NCBI RefSeq assembly: GCF_932526225.1
Contig: NC_064038.1
Coordinates: 4,092,001 to 4,156,000, forward strand
Source of the DNA: Nematostella vectensis
Taxonomy: Eukaryota; Cnidaria; Anthozoa; Actiniaria; Edwardsiidae
Direction: 5' to 3'
DNA: 64,000 nt
The translations under genes and the position numbers were made by a program. Positions within the stretch are counted from its first letter, which is position 1, and every line of letters begins with the position of its first letter. The notes under the pieces are model-generated. The model worked only from the letters and a program-made list of their open reading frames with translations. It did no database searches and was not told the origin of the DNA. Shown here piece after piece: positions 41,871-53,792 of the stretch.

Positions 41871-44273
41871 CAAGCAGGCGCATGGAGAATAAAGTCACGT
41901 GTTTCTTGTGCATTGAGCACTTCACAGACCCAAGAGTGTTGCATTGTCTACACTCCTTTTGTAAGCAGGCGCATGGAGGATGAAGTCACGTGTTCTTTGT
42001 GCATTGAGCACTTCACCGACCCAAGAGTGTTGCATTGTCTACGCTCCTTTTGTAAGCAAACGCATGGAGGATGAAGTCACGTGTTCCTTGTGCATTGAGC
42101 ACTTCACCGACCCAAGAGTGCTGCATTGTCTACGCTCCTTTTGTAAGCAAACGCATGGAGGATGAAGTCACGTGTTCTTTGTGCATTGAGCACTTCACCG
42201 ACCCAAGAGTGTTGCATTGTCTACACTCCTTTTGTAAGCAAACGCATGGAGGATGAAGTCACGTGTTCCTTGTGCATTGAGCACTTCACCGACCCAAGAG
42301 TGCTGCATTGTCTACGCTCCTTTTGTAAGCAAACGCATGGAGGATGAAGTCACGTGTTCTTTGTGCATTGAGCACTTCACAGACCCAAGAGTGTTGCATT
42401 GTCTACACTCCTTTTGTAAGCAAACGCATGGAGGATGAAGTCACGTGTTCCTTGTGCATTGAGCACTTCACAGACCCAAGAGTGCTGCATTGTCTACGCT
42501 CCTTTTGTAAGCAAACGCATGGAGGATGAAGTCACGTGTTCTTTGTGCATTGAGCACTTCACCGACCCAAGAGTGTTGCATTGTCTACACTCCTTTTGTA
42601 AGCAAACGCATGGAGGATGAAGTCACGTGTTCCTTGTGCATTGAGCACTTCACAGACCCAAGAGTGCTGCATTGTCTACGCTCCTTTTGTAAGCAGACGC
42701 ATGGAGGATGAAGTCACGTGTTCCTTGTGCATTGAGCACTTCACAGACCCAAAAGTGCTGCATTATCTACGCTCCTTTTGTTAGAATACGCATGGAGGAA
42801 GAAGTCACATGTTCCTTGTGCATTGAGCACTTCACAGACCCAAGAGTGCTGCATTGTCTACGCTCCTTTTGTTAGAATACGCATGGAGGAAGAAGTCACA
42901 TGTTCCTTGTGCATTGAGCACTTCACAGACCCAAGAGTGCTGCATTGTCTAAGCTCCTTCTGTGAGCAGACACATGGAGGATGAAGTTACGTGTTCCTTC
43001 TGCATTGAGCACTTCACAGACCCAAGAGTGCTACATTGTCTACGCTCCTTTTGTAAGCAAACGCATGGAGGAAGAAGTCACGTGTTCCTTGTGCATTGAG
43101 CACTTCACAGACCCAAGAGGCTACATTGTCTACGCTCCTTTTGTAAGCAAACGCATGGAGGATGAAGTCACGTGTTCCTTGTGCATTGAGCACTTCACAG
43201 ACCCAAGAGTGCTACATTGTCTACGCTCCTTTTGTTAGAATACGCGTGGAGGATGAAGTCACGTGTTCCTTGTGCATTGAGCACTTCACAGACCCAAGAG
43301 TGCTACATTGTCTACGCTCCTTTTGTAAGCAAACGCATAGAGGATGAAGTCACGTGTTCCTTGTGCATTGAGCACTTCACAGACACAAGAGTGTTGCATT
43401 GTCTACGCTCCTTTTGTTAGAATACGCGTGGAGGAAGAAGTCACGTGTTCCTTGTGCATTGAGCACTTCACAGACCCAAGAGTGCTACATTGTCTACGCT
43501 CCTTTTGTAAGCAAACGCATGGAGGATGAAGTCACGTGTTCCTTGTGCATTGAGCACTTCACAGACCCAAGAGTGTTGCATTGTCTACGCTCCTTTTGTT
43601 AGAATACGCGTGGAGGATGAAGTCACGTGTTCCTTGTGCATTGAGCACTTCACAGACCCAAGAGTGTTGCATTGTCTACGCTCCTTTTGTTAGAATACGC
43701 GTGGAGGATGAAGTCACGTGTTCCTTGTGCATTGAGCACTTCACAGACCCAAGAGTGTTGCATTGTCTACGCTCCTTTTGTTAGAATACGCATGGAGGAA
43801 GAAGTCACATGTTCCTTGTGCATTGAGCACTTCACAGACCCAAGAGTGCTACATTGTCTACGCTCCTTTTGTAAGCAAACGCATGGAGGATGAAGTCACG
43901 TGTTCCTTGTGCATTGAGCACTTCACAGACCCAAGAGTGCTGCATTGTCTAAGCTCCTTCTGTGAGCAGACACATGGAGGATGAAGTTACGTGTTCCTTG
44001 TGCATTGAGCACTTCACAGACCCAAGAGTGCTACATTGTCTACGCTCCTTTTGTAAGCAAACGCATGGAGGATGAAGTCACGTGTTCCTTGTGCATTGAG
44101 CACTTCACCGACCCAAGAGTGCTACATTGTCTACACTCCTTTTGTAAGCAAACGCATGGAGGATGAAGTCACGTGTTCCTTGTGCATTGAGCACTTCACA
44201 GACCCAAGAGTGCTACATTGTCTACGCTCCTTTTGTAAGCAGACGCATGGAGGAAGAAGTCACGTGTTCCTTG
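41871..44273 (+). repeat. TRIM RING 91-bp array, block T1 (about 26 units)
   Basis: Each unit starts at ATGGAGGATGAAGTCACGTG and encodes MEDEVTCSLCIEHFTDPRVL then HCLRSFC, the first half of a C3HC4 RING finger as in TRIM proteins. After TTTTGT the sequence jumps to AAGCAGACGC and the next ATG. With a 91-bp period the frame advances by one base per unit and hits TGA (GGATGA), so ORFs never exceed about 61-85 codons. Many units here end GTTAGAATACGC instead of GTAAGCAGACGC. One unit (near 43120) lacks two bases. Confidence 0.95.
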
Positions 44274-44891
44274 ATCAGTAGCACAATCATGGCACCATTT
44301 TAGCAAAAACAACAAACTGTCGCACAAAATAGTATATATCTCTCTCAGTTCTTATGCTTTTCAAATGAAACTTTTTATAATTGTAGTCCAATAACCAATT
44401 TACAAGACCAAGGAAAAAATATTATATTTCTGAGTAGACATTTTTCGACAAAAATCTAGAAATTTAATAAACACAGCAAATTTAGAATGTAACGCGTTAC
44501 ATTTCCGGTCTAACACCGCATCACAAAATAACATTTTATATAAATTTTCTCTAAGGCTTTTAAAAAATCTGCTAAATTGAACCGACATAAGGATAATAAT
44601 ATTACAAACATATACAAGTAATTTTAAACAAATTCATTTTTTGTATTTGCAGATTTTAAGATTGACAAAATATCGATGCGTCTAAACAGCATGTAACGCT
44701 CGTGTTATTAACAAACCTGCTCCACAAATAATGACCGATTTTAGGTACTATAAAAGCAAATGTGATAAACTAAATTTTAATTTTATGATGGGCAACAAAT
44801 AAACTCCTTGTAAGCGAAGTTTTCAGACAATCCACCAAATAGTTTTTGCGGAAGAAAAACAAGCAATAATTCGGAAACACTTTCTGTAACA

Positions 44892-45281
44892 TTGAAAATG
44901 AGTTTAATTTTACACCATCGCAAACACAAAACACAAAATTTAGTAATAGTACTTTTATCAAACGGTACTCACTACGACATCCCCGCTTTGGGCTTGTGTT
45001 TAGCCAACATCCCTAAAGGTTTCAGCCGAACTGCAATAGCGAGAAAATCAAATTTCAATGATTCGGAAACAGTTTTGTGCATTATTACCGTGCTCACAAA
45101 GCGTAACGAGCGTTACAGCTGGAAGAAAACGCGAAGAAAAACTGCTAAAATGTTTCAAAATATTGTCTCTGCTCGCTTCTTTCCTCGTCCTCGAAGACTT
45201 GCACGATATCACATGCCTAGAACAATAGATTTATGGGGGTCCCAGCACAAAATGCAGGGGTATTGTGCGTCATTAAGTTAA
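44892..45281 (+). CDS. Uncharacterised ORF near left end of element B
   Basis: 129 codons, basic, with text HYDIPALGLCLANIPKGFSR and KKTRRKTAKMF. Lies upstream of the transposase-like gene in another frame, and could be an accessory ORF, an upstream exon or chance. No family recognised. Confidence 0.3.
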   Translation: MKMSLILHHRKHKTQNLVIVLLSNGTHYDIPALGLCLANIPKGFSRTAIARKSNFNDSETVLCIITVLTKRNERYSWKKTRRKTAKMFQNIVSARFFPRPRRLARYHMPRTIDLWGSQHKMQGYCASLS

Positions 45282-45376
45282 AAATAAACGCCCGCGGGTA
45301 TTGCAACAGAGAGTGCGTAGCACGTGAAGTCGGTCATTCGGCAACACAATACACACGCGAACCTTTGAATATTCAT

Positions 45377-48122
45377 ATGGAAAATCCTGTTTCACGTAAG
45401 CAAGCTACAGCACTCAAGAAAAAAGAAATAAAAAGGGCAAAAGACAAAGATTACTACGAGAAAAATCGCAAAAAGAAAATAGCTCAAGTAATCGAGCGGC
45501 GAAAAGCGAGACGAGAGGAGACAAAAGGCAAGTCACGAACAAGAACGGAAATAAAGAAAGCTGCGTCAAAGAAGAGACGCAAAGAACAACGAGCTACCGC
45601 CAGAGAAGAACTTGAAACAAAAAGACAAATAGCAAGAGAAAAGACAAGGGAAAGGGTCCGTAGATACCGCCAGAAAAATAAGTAAGAACAAGGACAGGAG
45701 AAAAAATTTTTGCAGAACACTGGGGAGAGATTCAAGAACCGCACGTCCAAAAAACGTGTTACTGACAAGGTCAAAGATAAACTTCCGCAAACTTCCGAGA
45801 AAAAAGCCGAAGTACTAGAAACTTTGATAAACAGCCCGAGAACGAGAAAAATACTTTCCAGGCAAGGGGTAGTGAAAACTCCAGAAGAAGAAAAAGAAAC
45901 TAACACGTTGAAGGCCCTCGCGTCGGATATCTCTGAAGGTTTGAAACACGTCAAACGTTCGGGATCGAACGAAAAACGCGCTGCCCACAAAGCACTTAAA
46001 TCACTTGCCTTTGGAGATAATATAAAAAAGCCGAGAGCAAAAAAGTCCCTAGGAAAGTTAGTCGGCCTTAACGAAAAGAGCATCAGTAAAGCCATCAAAA
46101 CAAGGGAGGAGATTTTGAAGGGAGAAGGAGAAAGCTGGCTGGATGCGCTCCCAGAAGAAGACGTTGAAAAAATTTACTGCTTCTGGGCCAGTTCGGCTAG
46201 TCGTCCTACAGGAGACAAAAGTGACTTTGTGAAAAACAGAGTTGGCAAAAACCAGTATTCAACCCACCCAAAGCATGTTCTCGAAACGAGCCAAACGGAG
46301 GCTTTCCAGGAATTTGCGAAGCTTCACCCTGAAGGTAAAGTAGCGCAACGCAAATTCCAGATGTTAAAACCTTACTTTGTAAAACAAGCAAGAGAAAGGT
46401 ACAGAAAATTTGCCTTTGCAGAAAACATGTCGAAACGAAAATTCTATTCGACGCATGTATGGAGTTTCAAAAGGGTGTGGTCAAGACGACGGGAAACGAG
46501 AGCAAAGAGTCGCCCATTTTCAAAACGTTGACAGAAGCGGCTGATGCAACCTTATGCTCAAAGGAAGATGGGATAGAGCACCATAAAATCAAGTGCTTGG
46601 AGCGAGATTGCAACAGATGCTCTGTGAAGAAAATAAAACTACTTCCAGAGGAGTCTAGCAATGAAGGAAGTGTTTGTTGGTCTAGGTACGAGTCACGAGG
46701 TACGAGGTCAAGAGAAAAAGAAGATAGCCTTGGTCCCCAAAGAAACACCACCCTCAGAAATGTTTACATATTTCAAAAAGCTTTTGGAAGCCTATCCCCT
46801 GCATTCATTCATGGCTAAATGGCAACGTGAGCAACTTGATAATCTTTTGGAACACTTGCCACTTGGCCATGTCGTGTGCATTCACGACTATTCTGAGGGG
46901 TATGCGTGTCGCCAGCAAGATGAGATCCAATCAGAGTTCTTTGACGTAGCCAAGGCTTCTCTACATGTTACCATCTTACATCGTCATGCTGTTGAAAGTA
47001 AAGACGGGATCACAAGCACAGAGGCTGAGCCACACTTGATCAAAGAGCACTTGTTTGTGGTTTCCGATGATCCGGCGCAAGACCATGACAGTGTGCACAA
47101 AGCCCAAGAGCTTATTCATGATTACCTGGTCAACGATGTGGGCTATAGCATTGAGCTCTTTCATGAATTTACAGATGGGTGCGCAGCACAATATACGTCA
47201 CGACACTGCATTGGAGATGTCATGTTCTCTGGCAGATTTTGGATATCCCATCCAAAGAAGCTTTTTCGAAACCTCCCATGCTAAAGGAGAGCAAGATGCT
47301 GCTGGCTCTCATGTAAAGCAGAAAACCAGCCAAGCCGTCCTACGCAGAAAAGCTAAAATCAATTCTGCAAAGGACATGTATGCTTATCTGGTTGCAAACT
47401 TTGTAGAGCCAGCAGCAACTAGCTATGCTGCTCGTAGAATGGCTACCCAGCTGACGCGCCGTGTTTTCTTTTATGTTCCTGCAAAAGGAGATGGTGCAAT
47501 CTCCAGGAACCGTGATGGGTGAAAGTTCAAGGAAGCAAAGGGCATAAGAAATTGGCACTGTGTCAAGACACTTCCCAAGCAAGAGAAGGTCCTAGTACAG
47601 CATCGGACATGCTACTGTGTGAGCTGCATTGTGAAAGATGAAGATTCATGTACCAATAAGGCATGGCTTGATGAGTGGAAAGAAGTGACTATCCCTAGAG
47701 ATGGTTCAGTTGCTATCACTCGTCAAGCCACAGAGCAGCCTGCTCTTGAACATGATACAGCATCACACATGGCAGATCTGGCTGCGTGCGGCAGCACTGT
47801 TGCCATTGAGGCTGAAGGTGATAGAATGTACGATTTCTATCTCCTCAAAGTCACGTCAGCAGGTGTTGAGGAGCTAGAACATGACTACACTGATGATTAC
47901 CACAACACTGCACTGAGAGGAGAGTCTGTCTTGAAAGGGCATTTTTATCTCCGTGATAATATTCATGACATGACTTTCACCTTAAACGAAAAACGGATTG
48001 CAGTTGTTTATGCGGCCACTGTCCGCCATATTTGTGGTGACCTCCCCACTAAGAAAAGAGGCAAGAAACTTATTTACAAGCTTCCATTGAAGAAAAATGA
48101 AGCCATCCTTGCCATTCTTTGA
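45377..48122 (+). pseudogene. Transposase-like gene of element B, decayed
   Basis: A basic N-terminus (repeated KK, RR and ERRKARR text, residues 1-110) is followed by a KLVGL helix region, a cysteine cluster CLERDCNRCS, then acid-rich motifs CIHDYSEGY, VVSDDPAQDHDS and ELFHEFTDGCAAQY and finally FFETSHAKGEQDAAGS, which resembles the end of a DDE/RNase-H-fold transposase. Reading is broken by a TAA at 45683, frameshifts near 46450, 46690 and 47240 and a TGA at 47519. Final stop at 48122. Family known to me only as a repeated invertebrate protein; catalytic triad assignment is inference. Confidence 0.65.
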
Positions 48123-48244
48123 GGAAAGTGACATTTTAAAGTATTTAGTGTTACTTATACTGTATTCTGTGTGATATTGTAGTGTGAGCCACACCCGCAA
48201 AGCATTGTGGGTAAAACACAAAAAATCATGATATCATCATATTC

Positions 48245-49010
48245 TAAGCAAGCTTCTGCCTTCCCAAACGTTCCCTTCTTACGCTGTATTACTCGCTTGT
48301 CTATCCATATTTTGATTATTGTGTTAGTGTTTGGGGTTCAACGTACCATACAAATCTCGATCGAATCCGTAAGCTTCAAAAAAGAGTGGTGCGAGTTATT
48401 TCTGGAAAGTCATTTCTTGATCACACTGACCCTTTATTCAAAGATCTTAAAAATAATTAAATTTGACTGTATTTATTTATTGCATATTGGTAAGTTAATG
48501 TTTCAATTCAAATTCGGTCTTTTGCCGATATCTTTTAACAGTATGTTTTATCTAAACAGTCAAATTCATAATTATGATACCAGAAGCGCATCACTCTTTC
48601 ATATTCCTAAGTGTAGAACAAATGTAAGAAAATTTGGCGTACGTTTTCAAGGACCTAAATTGTTCAACTCCCTGGACAAATCTATTCAAACTGCTTCCTC
48701 GTTTTCTTCTTTTGTTTCTCGGCTTAAATTGTTTTTAGTTGCTGCTTAATTATTATTTTTTTCTCGTTTTTGTTTCAACACCCTTTTTTTTTCTATTATA
48801 TTTGTGCCCCTAGCTGTGTGTTTGAATTTTTTTATATATATTATTACATATTTCAATATTGAGTAGACGCCATGATGACCATCTCGTATAAGCCTTTGGC
48901 TTTTATAGTCTTCCCCGCCACCTAGTATTATTTTAGAAAATTGTGTGTAATGCAGCTTATTTGAACAGTGTGGCGAAATAAATAAACTGAAACTGAAACT
49001 ATGAAATAAT
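48245..49010 (+). mobile_element. 5'-truncated LINE (CR1/L2-like) 3' end, nested in element B
   Basis: Plus-strand frame includes QIHNYDTRSASLFHIPKCRT, VRKFGVRFQGPKLFNSLDKS then SFSSFVSRLKLFL, the usual C-terminus of CR1/L2/Rex-type LINE ORF2. The 3' UTR ends with AATAAACTGAAACTGAAACT, the simple-repeat tail typical of such LINEs. Confidence 0.85.
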
Positions 49011-49132
49011 TTCCACTGTTTGTCAAATCATACTTCATAATTAGCCTGTAGAACCTTTGAATAGCGAAATTAAAGCATTTTGGTATTTTAACCTAGTGTA
49101 ACACAAAATGGATAGGTGACTGTGCTACTGAT

Positions 49133-49734
49133 CCTTGTGCATTGAGCACTTCACAGACCCAAGAGTGCTGCATTGTCTACGCTCCTTTTGTAAGCAGGCG
49201 CATGGAGAATGAAGTCACGTGTTCCTTGTGCATTGAGCACTTCACAGACCCAAGAGTGCTGTATTGTCTACGCTCCTTTTGTAAGCAGGCGCATGGAGAA
49301 TGAAGTCACGTGTTCCTTGTGCATTGAGCACTTCACAGACCCAAGAGTGCTGCATTGTCTACGCTCCTTTTGTAAGCAAACGCATGGAGGATGAAGTCAC
49401 GTGTTCCTTGTGCATTGAGCACTTCACAGACCCAAGAGTGCTGCATTGTCTACGCTCCTTTTGTAAGCAGGCGCATGGAGGATGAAGTCACGTGTTCCTT
49501 GTGCATTGAGCACTTCACAGACCCAAGAGTGCTGCATTGTCTACGCTCCTTTTGTGAGCAGGCGCATGGAGGATGAAGTCACGTGTTCCTTGTGCATTGA
49601 GCACTTCACCGACCCAAGAGTGCTGCATTGTCTACACTCCTTTTGTAAGCAAACGCATGGAGGATGAAGTCACGTGTTTTTTGTGCATTGAGCACTTCAC
49701 AGACCCTGAGTGTTGCATTCTCTACACTCCTTTT
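49133..49734 (+). repeat. TRIM RING 91-bp array, block T2 (about 6.6 units)
   Basis: Direct continuation of T1 after element B. The last unit switches from TTTTGT to TTTTGTCGACACTGCCTACG, the natural RING continuation (F-C-R-H-C-L). Confidence 0.95.
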
Positions 49735-50157
49735 GTCGACACTGCCTACGGCCCTCAGGGTGGTATGCAGCTAAAAGCCCCACTTTTCCTTTAAAGTAAA
49801 CAGAGTATTTTGGTAGTGTGCAACGGTTGTGTTTACGGCGAAAGTTGGTTTTATACTTAAGATATATATAGTTCTTTATTGTATGAAATTTTTCTAAATG
49901 TATTTTCTTTCGTAAAATGTCTGTTCTTTTATACTTATTTCTGGATTTTTCACAGAGCTATTGACCATCTGCGCTCAAAGAAGAAGAAAACAGAAATAGA
50001 GATGGTAAAGAAACCAATTTTCTTAGTTAATTGATTTTTATCACAACTTTTCCAAAAGCAACTTATAGGATGTGTTTAATACTAGTTGGAGCAAAAAGAC
50101 ATTCTTGAGAACATGAAGGGAGGGGCTTTCTTAGACAGGTAGACTGCAATACTGCCC
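49735..50157 (+). other. RING exon 3' flank and candidate TRIM coiled-coil exons
   Basis: After the RING-like end, 49956-50004 is a plausible 49-nt exon (acceptor TTTTTCACAG, donor GTAAAG) reading AIDHLRSKKKKTEIEM, and from 50086 a second (acceptor ACTAG) reads LEQKDILENMKG. Charged heptad-like text fits a TRIM coiled coil. This suggests the array arose inside a TRIM-family gene that is now broken. No B-box was seen. Confidence 0.4.
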
Positions 50158-50999
50158 TGCTGCATTGTCTACGCTCCTTTTGTGAGCAGGCGCATGGAGA
50201 ATGAAGTCACATGTTCCTTGTGCATTGAGCACTTCACCGACCCAAGAGTGCTGCATTGTCTACGCTCCTTTTGTGAGCAGACGCATGGAGGATGAAGTCA
50301 CGTGTTCTTTGTGCATTGAGCACTTCACCGACCCAAGAGTGTTGCATTGTCTACGCTCCTTTTGTAAGCAAACGCATGGAGGATGAAGTCACGTGTTCTT
50401 TGTGCATTGAGCACTTCACCGACCCAAGAGTGTTGCATTGTCTACACTCCTTTGGTAAGCAGACGCATGGAGGATGAAGTCACGTGTTCCTTGTGCATTG
50501 AGCACTTCACCGACCCAAGAGTGTTGCATTCTCTACACTCCTTTTGTAAGCAAACGCATGGAGGATGAAGTCACGTGTTCCTTGTGCATTGAGCACTTCA
50601 CCGACCCAAGAGTGTTGCATTGTCTACACTCCTTTTGTAAGCAGACGCATGGAGGATGAAGTCACATATTCCTTGTGCATTGAGCACTTCACAGACCCAA
50701 GAGTGCTGCATTGTCTACGCTCCTTTTGTGAGCAGGCGCATGGAGAATGAAGTCACGTGTTCCTTGTGCATTGAGCACTTCACAGACCCAAGAGTGCTGC
50801 ATTGTCTACGCTCCTTTTGTAAGCAGACGCATGGAGGATGAAGTCACGTGTTCCTTGTGCATTGAGCACTTCACCGACCCAAGAGTGCTGCATTGTCTAC
50901 GCTCCTTTTGTAAGCAAACGCATGGAGGATGAAGTCACGTGTTCCTTGTGCATTGAGCACTTCACCGACCCAAGAGTGTTGCATTCTCTACACTCCTTT
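50158..50999 (+). repeat. TRIM RING 91-bp array, block T3 (about 9 units)
   Basis: Same unit as T1/T2, ending again with the TTTTGTCGACACTGC switch. One unit has TTTGGTAAGC in place of TTTTGTAAGC. Confidence 0.95.
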
Positions 51000-51174
51000 T
51001 GTCGACACTGCCTACGGCCCTCAGGGTGGTATGCAGCTAAAAGCCCCACTTTTCCTTTAAAGTAAACAGAGTATTTTGGCAGTGTGCAACGGTTGTGTTT
51101 ACGGCGAAAGTTGGTTTTATACTTCAGTCTGCGCACAAAGGGCTTTCTTAGACAGGAAGACTGAAATACTGCCC
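51000..51174 (+). repeat. Shortened copy of the 49735-50157 spacer
   Basis: Starts like 49735 (GTCGACACTGCCTACGGCCC) and ends like 50120-50157 (GGGCTTTCTTAGACAGG), but lacks about 270 bp in the middle, including both candidate coiled-coil exons. It shows that block plus spacer was duplicated as a unit and then deleted. Confidence 0.9.
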
Positions 51175-53771
51175 TGCTGCATTGTCTACGCTCCTTTTGT
51201 GAGCAAGCGCATGGAGAATGAAGTCACATATTCCTTGTGCATTGAGCACTTCACCGACCCAAGAGTGTTGCATTGTCTACGCTCCTTTTGTAAGCAGGCG
51301 CATGGAGGATGAAGTCACGTGTTCTTTGTGCATTGAGCACTTCACAGACCCAAGAGTGTTGCATTGTCTACGCTCCTTTTGTAAGCAGGCGCATGGAGGA
51401 TGAAGTCACATATTCCTTGTGCATTGAGCACTTCACAGACCCAAGAGTGCTGCATTGTCTACGCTCCTTTTGTAAGCAGACGCATGGAGGATGAAGTCAC
51501 GTGTTCTTTGTGCATTGAGCACTTCACAGACCCAAGAGTGCTGCATTGTCTACGCTCCTTTTGTAAGCAGGCGCATGGAGGATGAAGTCACGTGTTCTTT
51601 GTGCATTGAGCACTTCACCGACCCAAGAGTGTTGCATTGTCTACGCTCCTTTTGTAAGCAGACGCATGGAGGATGAAGTCACATATTCCTTGTGCATTGA
51701 GCACTTCACAGACCCAAGAGTGCTGCATTGTCTACGCTCCTTTTGTAAGCAGACGCATGGAGGATGAAGTCACGTGTTCTTTGTGCATTGAGCACTTCAC
51801 AGACCCAAGAGTGCTGCATTGTCTACGCTCCTTTTGTAAGCAGACGCATGGAGGATGAAGTCACGTGTTCTTTGTGCATTGAGCACTTCACAGACCCAAG
51901 AGTGTTGCATTCTCTACACTCCTTTTGTAAGCAGGCGCATGGAGGATGAAGTCACGTGTTCTTTGTGCATTGAGCACTTCACCGACCCAAGAGTGCTGCA
52001 TTGTCTACGCTCCTTTTGTAAGCAGACGCATGGAGGATGAAGTCACGTGTTCTTTGTGCATTGAGCACTTCACAGACCCAAGAGTGCTGCATTGTCTACG
52101 CTCCTTTTGTAAGCAGGCGCATGGAGGATGAAGTCACGTGTTCTTTGTGCATTGAGCACTTCACCGACCCAAGAGTGCTGCATTGTCTACACTCCTTTTG
52201 TAAGCAGACGCATGGAGGATGAAGTCACATATTCCTTGTGCATTGAGCACTTCACCGACCCAAGAGTGCTGCATTGTCTACGCTCCTTTTGTGAGCAGAC
52301 GCATGGAGGATGAAGTCACGTGTTCTTTGTGCATTGAGCACTTCACAGACCCAAGAGTGCTGCATTGTCTACGCTCCTTTTGTAAGCAGACGCATGGAGG
52401 ATGAAGTCACGTGTTCTTTGTGCATTGAGCACTTCACAGACCCAAGAGTGTTGCATTCTCTACACTCCTTTTGTAAGCAGGCGCATGGAGGATGAAGTCA
52501 CGTGTTCTTTGTGCATTGAGCACTTCACCGACCCAAGAGTGCTGCATTGTCTACGCTCCTTTTGTAAGCAGACGCATGGAGGATGAAGTCACGTGTTCTT
52601 TGTGCATTGAGCACTTCACAGACCCAAGAGTGCTGCATTGTCTACGCTCCTTTTGTAAGCAGGCGCATGGAGGATGAAGTCACGTGTTCTTTGTGCATTG
52701 AGCACTTCACCGACCCAAGAGTGTTGCACTGTCTACGCTCCTTTTGTAAGCAGACGCATGGAGGATGAAGTCACATATTCCTTGTGCATTGAGCACTTCA
52801 CAGACCCAAGAGTGCTGCATTGTCTACGCTCCTTTTGTAAGCAGACGCATGGAGGATGAAGTCACGTGTTCTTTGTGCATTGAGCACTTCACAGACCCAA
52901 GAGTGCTGCATTGTCTACGCTCCTTTTGTAAGCAGACGCATGGAGGATGAAGTCACGTGTTCTTTGTGCATTGAGCACTTCACAGACCCAAGAGTGTTGC
53001 ATTCTCTACACTCCTTTTGTAAGCAGGCGCATGGAGGATGAAGTCACGTGTTCTTTGTGCATTGAGCACTTCACCGACCCAAGAGTGCTGCATTGTCTAC
53101 GCTCCTTTTGTAAGCAGACGCATGGAGGATGAAGTCACGTGTTCTTTGTGCATTGAGCACTTCACAGACCCAAGAGTGCTGCATTGTCTACGCTCCTTTT
53201 GTAAGCAGGCGCATGGAGGATGAAGTCACGTGTTCTTTGTGCATTGAGCACTTCACCGACCCAAGAGTGCTGCATTGTCTACACTCCTTTTGTAAGCAGA
53301 CGCATGGAGGATGAAGTCACATATTCCTTGTGCATTGAGCACTTCACCGACCCAAGAGTGCTGCATTGTCTACGCTCCTTTTGTGAGCAGACGCATGGAG
53401 GATGAAGTCACGTGTTCTTTGTGCATTGAGCACTTCACAGACCCAAGAGTGCTGCATTGTCTACGCTCCTTTTGTAAGCAGACGCATGGAGGATGAAGTC
53501 ACGTGTTCTTTGTGCATTGAGCACTTCACAGACCCAAGAGTGTTGCATTCTCTACACTCCTTTTGTAAGCAGGCGCATGGAGGATGAAGTCACGTGTTCT
53601 TTGTGCATTGAGCACTTCACCGACCCAAGAGTGCTGCATTGTCTACGCTCCTTTTGTGAGCAGACGCATGGAGGATGAAGTCACGTGTTCTTTGTGCATT
53701 GAGCACTTCACAGACCCAAGAGTGCTGCATTGTCTACGCTCCTTTTGTAAGCAGACGCATGGAGGATGAAG
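51175..53771 (+). repeat. TRIM RING 91-bp array, block T4 (about 28.5 units, with 546-bp higher-order period)
   Basis: Nearly uniform units. Variant marks (ACGTGTTCTT/ACATATTCCT, GTTGCATTCTCTACAC, GTGAGCAGAC) recur every six units: equivalent variants start at 51764, 52310, 52856 and 53402. Interrupted at 53772 by element A between GATGAAG and TCATGTG. Confidence 0.95.
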
Positions 53772-53792
53772 CATTACCAAAAATCAGGGACA

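Larger units (their letters stand above)
44274..49132. mobile_element. DNA transposon B inserted in the TRIM array (4.86 kb)
   Basis: Terminal inverted repeats ATCAGTAGCACA-A-TCA (44274-44289) and its complement (49117-49132) differ at one base. The array word CCTTG is present on both sides (44269-44273, 49133-49137), a 5-bp target duplication, and removing the element restores a normal 91-bp unit. It carries a decayed transposase-like gene and a LINE 3' fragment. Superfamily not recognised. Confidence 0.92.

Noticed and set aside
41980-44281. Dozens of separate 61-residue RING proteins
   Set aside because: Each is two 91-bp units read in two frames; only half a RING is encoded and no zinc-binding domain could be completed.
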